Source: Gp6-AA40 sp050742535
GTDB lineage: Bacteria > Acidobacteriota > Vicinamibacteria > Vicinamibacterales > UBA2999
DNA length: 7,472 nucleotides
Direction: 5' to 3'
Assembly: GCA_050742535.1 (NCBI GenBank)
Contig: JBOGIQ010000306.1
Coordinates: 1-7,472, forward strand
Shown: positions 1-4,708 of the stretch, piece after piece
Layout of the letters: every line of letters starts with the position of its first letter
How positions within the stretch are numbered: position 1 is the stretch's first letter
Notes under the pieces: generated by a model
Databases searched by the model: none
What the model saw: the letters and a program-made list of their open reading frames with translations, nothing else
Told to the model about the DNA's origin: nothing
Position numbers and translations under genes: made by a program

Positions 1-1
1 C

Positions 2-634
2 CCGCGCCGCGATCGGATGCTGGTCGATGCCTATGCGTTCGTACAGGCGCGGTTGGGTGGAAAGGCGTCGGCCGTGCCCGGCCGCTTGAAGTCGACGATC
101 TACGGGCCGTACTTCCGGTGGACCACGGTTGACGGCATGGTCGATCCGTTTGCGCTGGAGACGCTCGTGAACCCGGATCTGCTGCCGGTCGAGCGCACGT
201 TCGTGGCGGCGCACGAATGGGCGCACCTGGCAGGTTTCGCGGATGAATCGGAGGCCAACTTCGTGGCGTGGCTCACATGCGTCCGCGCCGGCGTGCCGGC
301 GCAGTACAGCGGGTGGCTCAGTCTGTATTGGCAGATCGGCGGGGAAGTGGATCCCGAGAACCGAAAGCGCCTCTGGGACGCTGTGGCCGAAGGCCCGCGC
401 CGCGACGTGCAGGCGATCACCGATCGCCTGCAGCGCGGCCAGCTCCCGTTCCTCCGCAACGCCAGCTGGCGCATCTACGATCGGTATCTGCGCGCGAACC
501 GCGTCGAGGAAGGCATCAGGAGCTACGGGCAGGTCATCAATCTCGTTCTTCGGGCGCGCTTCGAGGACGGCTGGGTGCCCGTTCGGCGGACGCCCGACCC
601 TTCTCCGCCGCGTTCCCTGTCGCGCGACCCGTAA
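2..634 (+). CDS. DUF3810 family protein, HEXXH putative metallopeptidase, 5' truncated by window edge
   Basis: The frame is open from base 2 with no stop before the first ATG at 17, so the true start lies upstream and this is the C-terminal part. Counting from that ATG (205 residues), an HEWAH signature sits at residues 66-70, followed by GFADESEANFVAW (73-85). This matches the zinc-peptidase-like core of DUF3810, where an HEXXH is followed by a conserved E-A-N-F segment. The block before it (IYGPYFRWTTVDGMVDPF, 28-45) and a late YLRANRVEEGIRSYGQV (158-174) also fit that family. Members usually have about 350 residues with N-terminal membrane helices, so about 150 residues are probably missing here. 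Substrate and role are unknown; membrane anchoring is inferred from the family. The last 15 or so residues are Pro/Arg-rich and look unconserved. The 3' end overlaps the tail of a convergent small gene. Confidence 0.82.
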   Translation, partial: PRRDRMLVDAYAFVQARLGGKASAVPGRLKSTIYGPYFRWTTVDGMVDPFALETLVNPDLLPVERTFVAAHEWAHLAGFADESEANFVAWLTCVRAGVPAQYSGWLSLYWQIGGEVDPENRKRLWDAVAEGPRRDVQAITDRLQRGQLPFLRNASWRIYDRYLRANRVEEGIRSYGQVINLVLRARFEDGWVPVRRTPDPSPPRSLSRDP

Positions 635-731
635 CCCGGTCCTGGTTCATCCGCTCGCGGGCCATGTCGTCCGGCGTCAGCCGTCCCCGCTGTGTGTAGT
701 TCGTCTTGTTTACCTTGTTTTGTCTGCTCAT
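537..731 (-). CDS. Small basic hypothetical protein (64 aa), last gene of the sua5 cluster
   Basis: I cannot name this gene but think it is real. The ATG at 731 lies 15 bases after the stop of the eRF1-like gene on the same strand. It has a good Shine-Dalgarno, GGGGAG at 742-737, five bases from the start and inside that short gap. The 64-residue product is hydrophilic, with 15 Lys/Arg against 9 Asp/Glu and no membrane segment. The N-terminal half (RQNKVNKTNYTQRGRLTP at 3-20, then DDMARERMNQ) looks ordered and resembles short uncharacterised bacterial proteins I have seen with an NKVN...Y.Q.GRLTPDDMARER pattern. The second half (about 33-64) is Arg/Ala/Pro-rich and probably disordered; this is the part that overlaps the convergent DUF3810 gene. 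Position suggests a role linked to RNA or ribosomes, but that is inference. Confidence 0.6.
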   Translation of the reverse strand: MSRQNKVNKTNYTQRGRLTPDDMARERMNQDRVTGRATGNAAEKGRASAERAPSRPRSAPEERD

Positions 732-736
732 AGTGG

Positions 737-742
737 CTCCCC
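737..742 (-). promoter_or_regulatory. Shine-Dalgarno for the small basic protein
   Basis: GGGGAG on the - strand, five bases before the ATG at 731. It sits wholly within the 15-base gap after the eRF1-like gene's stop. It is the clearest ribosome binding site in the window and supports translation of the small gene from a shared mRNA. Confidence 0.6.
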
Positions 743-746
743 ATCC

Positions 747-1901
747 TCAAATCCGGAATCGCAATAGCGCCCCGACGCCGCCGACATCCGCCAGCAGCTT
801 CGGATCCTCGATGAATCGCACGCGCGCGCCGGACGTGTGCGCGTGGACGACGAAGTGATCGGCCAGCCGGTGGCGGTCGGATTCATCATGGTTATTGGGT
901 GCGGTGGTATCGATGTCCACGGGCGCCGGCGTCATGTCGCTCGTCACTTCGACAGGGCGACGCAGCTCCGTCGGCGACGCGGCGATCAGCAGCTCCTCGA
1001 CCTGTCCCATCTGCAGCGCGCGCAGCGTATCCTCGGGTCCCACGACCGCCAGGCCGTTTGCATTCCAGGCGTCGAGCATCCGCTGCACCTGGGTTGAGTC
1101 CGTGCCGGCGTCCCGTTCGCGCAGGATCTCGAGGGTCTCGCTGAGGACGTCATGTTCCGGCGTCTTGATATCCAATGCCGTCACGTCAATCACTTTCGCC
1201 GCCAGGTGCTTCGGCATCTGCGCCATCAGCAGCGGCTTGGTGACGGCGTCGCAGGCGATGACGATGTGGTTCAGCGATTCTGCACGGACAATGCGATCGA
1301 GCACGTCGATGACTTCCTTGATGTGCTGCAGATGGAAGTTCTCGATGTGGCGCTGGTATCGCGGCTGCGACCAGCCGCCCATCGTCGTCCGGCGGGTCTT
1401 GACGTTCCGCACTTCGCGTTCGGCCTCGCGCGCCCCGAGTCCGAACACATACAGCCGGGCGGAGTTGGTGTCGGCCACCAGCGCGGCGTAGCGGGGAAAC
1501 TGGTCGTTGAGACGCATCAACGGGTAGAGATGGGGAACGGAGCCGACGAACAACCAGTGCGCGTCGAGCGGCACGTCCAGCTGAACGGCTTCGAAATAGC
1601 CGCCGGCGGCGGAGCAGGCGAACAGGGCGAGCCCGTTCGCCGATTTGCGGACGTCGGCGTCGAGGTATTCGCGGATGCGCCGTGCGTCGCGTTCGAAGCT
1701 CTTGCGCGCTTCTCCTTTCAGGGCGTGCGCGCGCTCGGTGAAGACCTTGCGTAGAAACACGTCCCACGTGCGGCGGCCGTTTTCGTTCGGGCGCATGTCG
1801 AGGTAAAGGCTCAGTACGGGGGAGTCGGTCGGTTCGAAAGACGCCAGCCGGTCGAGCTGCTGGCGCAGAGGTGTCTCGAGCGCGGTTGTCGATTTCGTCA
1901 T
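747..1901 (-). CDS. Bacterial/archaeal eRF1-like protein (baeRF/VLRF1 group, probably family 10)
   Basis: The 384-residue product looks like the bacterial relatives of eRF1/Pelota/Vms1. The central domain ends a basic stretch (VKTRRT, 167-172) with a GGWSQ loop at 175-179. This is where eRF1 carries the GGQ that reaches the peptidyl transferase centre to hydrolyse peptidyl-tRNA. The loop is followed by PRYQRHIENFHLQHIKEV (180-197), a helix typical of the group. A domain with alternating strands and helices follows (about 205-320). The C-terminal segment, GARVRFIEDPKLLADVGGVGALLRF (358-382), resembles eRF1 domain 3, which ends in a GG(I/V)GA(L/I)LRY pattern. Release or rescue on stalled ribosomes is inferred from the superfamily. 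The ATG at 1901 is the only start: no ATG, GTG or TTG lies in frame between it and the sua5 stop. There is no clear Shine-Dalgarno. It lies 45 bases after sua5 on the same strand, so co-transcription is likely. The exact subfamily number is less certain than the superfamily. Confidence 0.82.
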   Translation of the reverse strand: MTKSTTALETPLRQQLDRLASFEPTDSPVLSLYLDMRPNENGRRTWDVFLRKVFTERAHALKGEARKSFERDARRIREYLDADVRKSANGLALFACSAAGGYFEAVQLDVPLDAHWLFVGSVPHLYPLMRLNDQFPRYAALVADTNSARLYVFGLGAREAEREVRNVKTRRTTMGGWSQPRYQRHIENFHLQHIKEVIDVLDRIVRAESLNHIVIACDAVTKPLLMAQMPKHLAAKVIDVTALDIKTPEHDVLSETLEILRERDAGTDSTQVQRMLDAWNANGLAVVGPEDTLRALQMGQVEELLIAASPTELRRPVEVTSDMTPAPVDIDTTAPNNHDESDRHRLADHFVVHAHTSGARVRFIEDPKLLADVGGVGALLRFRI

Positions 1902-1946
1902 GCTGACGAAGTCGCAATCGACATGCCCACCTGAAGCCGGACTCCA

Positions 1947-3002
1947 CTAGCCGACGCGAACGATTCGGCCTGCAGCGGCGCGGCGAAGACGATCGTGGAT
2001 GGCGGCCGCCAGGCCTGACTCGTCCGCAAACGTCCGGGTGAGGATGACGTCAACCCCCTCGGCGTCCAGGCTGCGCAGCGTGCTGTAGAGGTTCGCCGCC
2101 AGCGCCTGGTGGTCGCGTTCGGGGCCGAGCCGGGCGATTCGGAGGACGGATGACGCCGGTCCGAGATCGTCCTCATCAGCAGCGATGACACCTGGACGTT
2201 GGCCGCGCGCGATGGCGTTCGCGGCATCGGCGATGATTCGCTCGAGTACAGACCGTGTTGGACCTTCGTACAGCGTGAGCTCGGCGCGAGGGGAGTAGTG
2301 CCGCGATAAGAGACCAGGTGACTTCATTCCGGCACCCGGATCGCGAGCGGATGCGTGCGAGAGTCCCACGCCTGGCAGTACTTCTCGGATCATTTCCAGC
2401 GTGACCGCCCCGGGCCGGAGGATGGTCGGGGTGGGCGCGGTGAGGTCGATGACGGTGCTCTCGACACCGACGGTCGTGGATCCTCCGTCGATCACCAGAT
2501 CGATGCGGCCATCGAGATCCTCGAGCACATGCCTGGCGCGGGTCGGACTCGGCCGTGAGAACAGGTTGGCGCTCGGCGCGGCAACCGGAATCGCTGCCGC
2601 AGATATGAGCGCGAACGCGATCGGATGCGCGGGGATCCGAACGGCAACCGTCCCCAGTCCGGCGGTCACCTCCGGTGGCACAACCCTCGAACGCCTCAGG
2701 ACCATCGTCAGCGGCCCTGGCCAGAAGCGCGAGGCAAGCGCTTCGACGGTGTCGGGACGATCGTCGGTGAGCGCGCTCAGCGCGTCGATGTCATGGACGT
2801 GCACGATCAGCGGGTCTTCAGTGGGGCGGCCTTTCGCCTCGAAAATCCGCCGCACGGCGGCCACATTCAGCGCATCCGCGCCGAGCCCGTACACCGTCTC
2901 CGTCGGGAACGCGACGAGACCGCCGCGCCGGAGGATGTCGGCGGCCCGCGCGATCCCGCCGGGAGCCGGGTGCTCGGGGTCGAGCACGAGAACGTCGGTC
3001 AC
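1947..3002 (-). CDS. sua5: L-threonylcarbamoyladenylate synthase, Sua5 type
   Basis: This enzyme makes threonylcarbamoyl-AMP from threonine, bicarbonate and ATP, the first step of t6A formation at position 37 of ANN-decoding tRNAs. It acts in the cytoplasm with TsaB/TsaD/TsaE. The YrdC domain covers about residues 12-205: FPTETVYGLGADA (32-44), the nucleotide-binding KGR (57-59) with PLIVH (64-68), WPGPLT (94-99), and PSAN (143-146). A linker with SPGLLSRHYSP (228-238) is the Sua5 hallmark that closes over the active site. A Rossmann-like Sua5 domain fills 240-351. At 351 residues it is a full two-domain Sua5 rather than the short TsaC form. The start is GTG at 3002; no other start lies in frame before the upstream TGA. 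A TACGAT hexamer sits eight bases before the GTG and no Shine-Dalgarno is visible. It is the first gene of the - strand cluster and is divergent from the HD-GYP gene. Confidence 0.95.
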   Translation of the reverse strand: MTDVLVLDPEHPAPGGIARAADILRRGGLVAFPTETVYGLGADALNVAAVRRIFEAKGRPTEDPLIVHVHDIDALSALTDDRPDTVEALASRFWPGPLTMVLRRSRVVPPEVTAGLGTVAVRIPAHPIAFALISAAAIPVAAPSANLFSRPSPTRARHVLEDLDGRIDLVIDGGSTTVGVESTVIDLTAPTPTILRPGAVTLEMIREVLPGVGLSHASARDPGAGMKSPGLLSRHYSPRAELTLYEGPTRSVLERIIADAANAIARGQRPGVIAADEDDLGPASSVLRIARLGPERDHQALAANLYSTLRSLDAEGVDVILTRTFADESGLAAAIHDRLRRAAAGRIVRVG

Positions 3003-3010
3003 GATCGGCC

Positions 3011-3016
3011 ATCGTA
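3011..3016 (-). promoter_or_regulatory. Candidate -10 box of sua5 (leaderless)
   Basis: TACGAT on the - strand, eight bases before the GTG start at 3002. This would place transcription initiation at or within a few bases of the start codon. No convincing -35 hexamer lies 16-18 bases upstream. Support comes mainly from similar boxes before the other unit-opening genes here. Confidence 0.35.
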
Positions 3017-3086
3017 CTGTGGCTTCGGTTCACAGCGCTGCGCGTCCTGTCGCGCTCTTTCGTGAATTGCCGTCCGGAACTGCCCA

Positions 3087-3114
3087 TAAAGACGGCTTTT
3101 AGGGCGGCCGATAG
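3087..3114 (+). promoter_or_regulatory. Candidate sigma-28 (FliA)-like promoter of the HD-GYP gene
   Basis: TAAA at 3087-3090 and GCCGATAG at 3107-3114 resemble the FliA consensus TAAA-N15-GCCGATAA. The spacer here is 16 and the last base differs. The downstream box ends eight bases before the GTG at 3123, so the transcript would be nearly leaderless. Sigma-28 control would fit a motility or surface-behaviour gene such as a c-di-GMP phosphodiesterase. Whether the organism encodes FliA cannot be seen here. Confidence 0.35.
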
Positions 3115-3122
3115 GAAAAACT

Positions 3123-4115
3123 GTGCTGAGCGAATCGCCCCCTGCCGCGCGGCGGAGCCGCGTGCTGATTGCCGACGATCGAGAAAGCATTCGCTCACTC
3201 TTTCATCGCCTGCTGAGCGCCGACGGCCATGACGTCGTGCTCGCGCCGGACGGTGCGTCGGCTCTTGCCGCGGTTCACCGGCACAGGCCGGACGTCGTGC
3301 TGCTCGACGTCGCGATGCCGCTCGTCGACGGCCTCGAGGTCTGCCGGCAGCTGAAAGCTGATCCCGCAACGCGACTGACGCCGGTCGTTCTCGTCTCGGG
3401 CCAGACGGAGTTGACCGACCGGATCAACGGCATCGAAGCGGGTGCCGATGACTACCTGTCGAAGCCGGTCCATCCGCACGAGCTGCGTGCGCGCGTTCGT
3501 TCGCTGTCGCGCGTCAAGCAGCTGATCGACGCGCTCGATTCAGCTGAGGCAGCGTTCGTCGCGCTCGCGCTGACGATCGAAGCCCGCGACCCGTACACCA
3601 TGGGCCACTGCGAGCGGCTCTCGCGCACGGCGGTCGGCCTCGGACGTGCCCTCGGGCTGGGGACCGACGACCTGTCTGCGCTGCACCGCGGCGGGTATCT
3701 GCACGACATCGGCAAGGTCGGCGTGCCCGACTCCGTGCTGCTGAAGCCTGCGCCGCTCACCGCGGAGGAATCAGCGCTGATGCGACGCCATCCTGAGATT
3801 GGCGACTCGCTTTGCGCGCCGCTGCAGTCGCTGCGGTCGGTGCGACCCATCATCCTCGGCCATCACGAGCGGCTGGACGGAAGCGGATATCCCAACGGCC
3901 TTCGCGGCGACGAGGTGCCGCTGCTGGCGCAGATCGTTGGCATCGTGGATGTCTACGACGCGCTGACGTCGCGGCGGCCGTATCGCGATGCGCTCAGCCA
4001 TGACGAAGCCGTGAAGTTCATGATGGAGGAGACCCACGCGGGCCGTTTCAATCCGCAATACGTTCAGGCGTTTCTCGAGACGCTGGCCCCCGCCGCCGCG
4101 CCCGCCGCGACGTAG
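3123..4115 (+). CDS. Two-component response regulator with HD-GYP domain (probable c-di-GMP phosphodiesterase)
   Basis: The 330-residue RpfG-like protein has an N-terminal receiver (about 12-130) and a C-terminal HD-GYP domain (about 140-325). The receiver has the acidic pair D18/D19, phospho-acceptor D62 (LLDVAMP), S92 and K114 (YLSKP). The HD-GYP part keeps the expected metal and substrate residues: H162, HDIGK (194-198), H223 (HPEIG), HHERLDGSGYP (247-257) and D276 before YDALTSRRPY. It should hydrolyse c-di-GMP when phosphorylated by an unseen partner kinase; no kinase lies next to it. The GTG at 3123 has AGGA six bases upstream, but that overlaps a promoter-like box. A second GTG at 3162 (GGAG four bases before it) would also keep the receiver's first strand, so the start is uncertain by 13 codons. 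The C-terminus is Ala/Pro-rich, and the TAG stop lies inside a palindromic repeat unit. It is probably a single-gene unit. Confidence 0.92.
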   Translation: MLSESPPAARRSRVLIADDRESIRSLFHRLLSADGHDVVLAPDGASALAAVHRHRPDVVLLDVAMPLVDGLEVCRQLKADPATRLTPVVLVSGQTELTDRINGIEAGADDYLSKPVHPHELRARVRSLSRVKQLIDALDSAEAAFVALALTIEARDPYTMGHCERLSRTAVGLGRALGLGTDDLSALHRGGYLHDIGKVGVPDSVLLKPAPLTAEESALMRRHPEIGDSLCAPLQSLRSVRPIILGHHERLDGSGYPNGLRGDEVPLLAQIVGIVDVYDALTSRRPYRDALSHDEAVKFMMEETHAGRFNPQYVQAFLETLAPAAAPAAT

Positions 4116-4140
4116 TGTCCGCCTCGACGTAGTGTCCGCC
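4108..4140 (+). repeat. Tandem pair of 16-bp repeats at the end of the HD-GYP gene
   Basis: The same 16 bases (CGACGTAGTGTCCGCC) occur at 4108-4123 and 4125-4140, separated by one base. The first copy contains the TAG stop codon of the HD-GYP gene at 4113-4115. Each copy is the GTAG foot plus left arm of the palindrome described next, so this looks like a partial duplication of a REP-like unit. Confidence 0.8.
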
Positions 4141-4151
4141 TTCAGGCGGAC
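4129..4151 (+). repeat. REP-like palindrome with GTAG foot
   Basis: GTAG at 4129-4132 is followed after one base by a perfect stem, GTCCGCC (4134-4140) and GGCGGAC (4145-4151), around a TTCA loop. A GTAG tetranucleotide at the foot of a short hairpin is the known signature of REP elements handled by RAYT transposases. It may also end transcription of the HD-GYP gene, although no U-run follows. Confidence 0.6.
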
Positions 4152-4163
4152 CGTGCATCCAGC

Positions 4164-4169
4164 TACAAT
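4164..4169 (+). promoter_or_regulatory. Candidate -10 box of the bacilliredoxin-like gene (leaderless)
   Basis: TACAAT (five of six matches to TATAAT) ends six bases before the ATG at 4176, placing the likely transcription start on or next to the start codon. There is no Shine-Dalgarno between them. The sequence 17 bases upstream, TTCAGG at 4141-4146, is a poor -35 match and lies in the loop and arm of the REP-like palindrome. Confidence 0.5.
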
Positions 4170-4175
4170 CGGCCT

Positions 4176-4592
4176 ATGCCGTACCCCGAACCCTTTATCG
4201 CCCCGATGCGGGCGGAGCTGACGCGTCTTGGCGTCAGGGAACTGCGCACTCCTGAACAGGTTGACGACGCCGTACGCAGCACCGGCACGGTGATGATCGT
4301 CGTGAACTCGGTCTGCGGCTGCGCCGCCGGCAAGGCGAGGCCTGGAATCGCTCTCGCGCTGCAGCACGCGCGCAGGCCCGATCTTGCCGCGACGGTGTTT
4401 GCCGGAGGTGACGTCGAAGCCACCGACCGGGCGCGTCAGTACTTCGCGCCGTATCCGCCCTCGTCGCCGTCGGTCGGGCTGCTGCAGGACGGGAAGCTCG
4501 TGTTCATGATGGAACGCCGGGACATCGAGAACCGCGACGCGGCGTCCATCGCGGCACGACTGACCGCCGCGTTCGACGAACATTGCGGTTAA
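4176..4592 (+). CDS. BrxA/BrxB (YphP/YqiW) family bacilliredoxin-like protein
   Basis: At 138 residues it matches the usual length of this thioredoxin-fold family. The active-site CGC motif is at 47-49 within VNSVCGCAAGKARPG (43-57). YPPSSPS (93-99) carries the likely cis-proline before the last strands, LLQDGKLVFMMERRDIE (102-118). The C-terminus ends EHCG, adding C137. In Bacillus these proteins remove bacillithiol from S-bacillithiolated proteins or show weak thiol-disulfide activity. Whether this organism makes bacillithiol is unknown, so a general disulfide reductase role is equally possible. It appears to be a single-gene unit with its own -10 box six bases before the ATG. Palindromic repeats flank it on both sides, and it converges on moaA. 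Confidence 0.9.
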   Translation: MPYPEPFIAPMRAELTRLGVRELRTPEQVDDAVRSTGTVMIVVNSVCGCAAGKARPGIALALQHARRPDLAATVFAGGDVEATDRARQYFAPYPPSSPSVGLLQDGKLVFMMERRDIENRDAASIAARLTAAFDEHCG

Positions 4593-4599
4593 TGTGTGG

Positions 4600-4621
4600 G
4601 GCGGACGTTGTCACGTCCGCC
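4600..4621. repeat. Stem-loop repeat, 9-bp stem with TGTC loop
   Basis: The arms GGCGGACGT (4600-4608) and ACGTCCGCC (4613-4621) are perfectly complementary around TGTC. It begins seven bases after the bacilliredoxin stop codon and could act as a terminator or 3'-end stabiliser. It shares its design with the hairpin at 6957-6978 and its GGCGGAC core with the repeat at 4129-4151. Confidence 0.75.
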
Positions 4622-4643
4622 TGGCGCGCCTGACCCCCGGGGT

Positions 4644-4667
4644 CCCCATCGCGCCGGCGCGATGGGG
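4644..4667. repeat. Perfect 24-bp palindrome
   Basis: CCCCATCGCGCC (4644-4655) is followed with no spacer by its exact reverse complement (4656-4667). A perfect loopless palindrome of this length is unlikely by chance. It could be a protein-binding site, part of a decayed mobile repeat, or a cruciform-prone spacer in the centre of the inverted-repeat nest. Confidence 0.75.
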
Positions 4668-4708
4668 TGGCGTGGCGCGCCCCACGTGACAGTCGCTGTT
4701 TCGCCCGA

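Larger units (their letters stand above)
4596..4691. repeat. Dense nest of inverted repeats between bacilliredoxin and moaA
   Basis: Most of the 116-base convergent gap is self-complementary in several competing ways. GTGGGGC at 4596-4602 pairs with 4679-4685, TGTCACGT at 4609-4616 pairs with 4684-4691, and GGCGCGCC at 4623-4630 pairs with 4675-4682. GACCCC at 4632-4637 mirrors 4639-4644. Two local palindromes inside are listed separately. There is no U-run, so it is not a standard intrinsic terminator, though it may stop transcription from both sides. Confidence 0.75.

Noticed and set aside
523..750. Alternative 75-codon - strand frame overlapping the small basic protein
   Set aside because: It uses another frame without a suitable ribosome binding site and reads low-complexity Gly/Arg sequence; the frame starting at 731 has the Shine-Dalgarno and the ordered N-terminus.
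895..1754. Two + strand open frames of about 200 codons opposite the eRF1-like gene
   Set aside because: The sense frame carries clear family motifs. These are reverse-frame artefacts of high GC with Ser/Arg or His/Val-rich sequence.
1902..1946. A second start or short leader peptide (ATG at 1925 on the - strand) before the eRF1-like gene
   Set aside because: The ATG opens an eight-codon frame ending at the TGA that overlaps the true start. Translational coupling is possible, but nothing else supports it.
3018..3061. Possible -35 elements for the divergent sua5 and HD-GYP promoters
   Set aside because: No TTGACA-like hexamer was found at 16-18 bases from the proposed -10 box of sua5, so only the -10-like box is annotated.
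3069..3100. GCCGTC/GACGGC inverted repeat followed by TTTT upstream of the HD-GYP gene, considered as a terminator, attenuator or c-di-GMP riboswitch
   Set aside because: The stem is only six pairs with a 16-base loop, nothing transcribes into it from the left on the + strand, and I see no c-di-GMP-I aptamer core. The TAAA and GCCGATAG spacing is a better reading.
4108..4140. Direct repeats considered as the start of a CRISPR array
   Set aside because: There are only two copies, 16 bases long and one base apart, with no spacers; they are REP-like half-units.
3771..4583. A 270-codon - strand open frame spanning the end of the HD-GYP gene and the bacilliredoxin gene
   Set aside because: It is antisense to two genes with intact catalytic motifs and crosses the repeat-rich gap between them; it has no recognisable domain.
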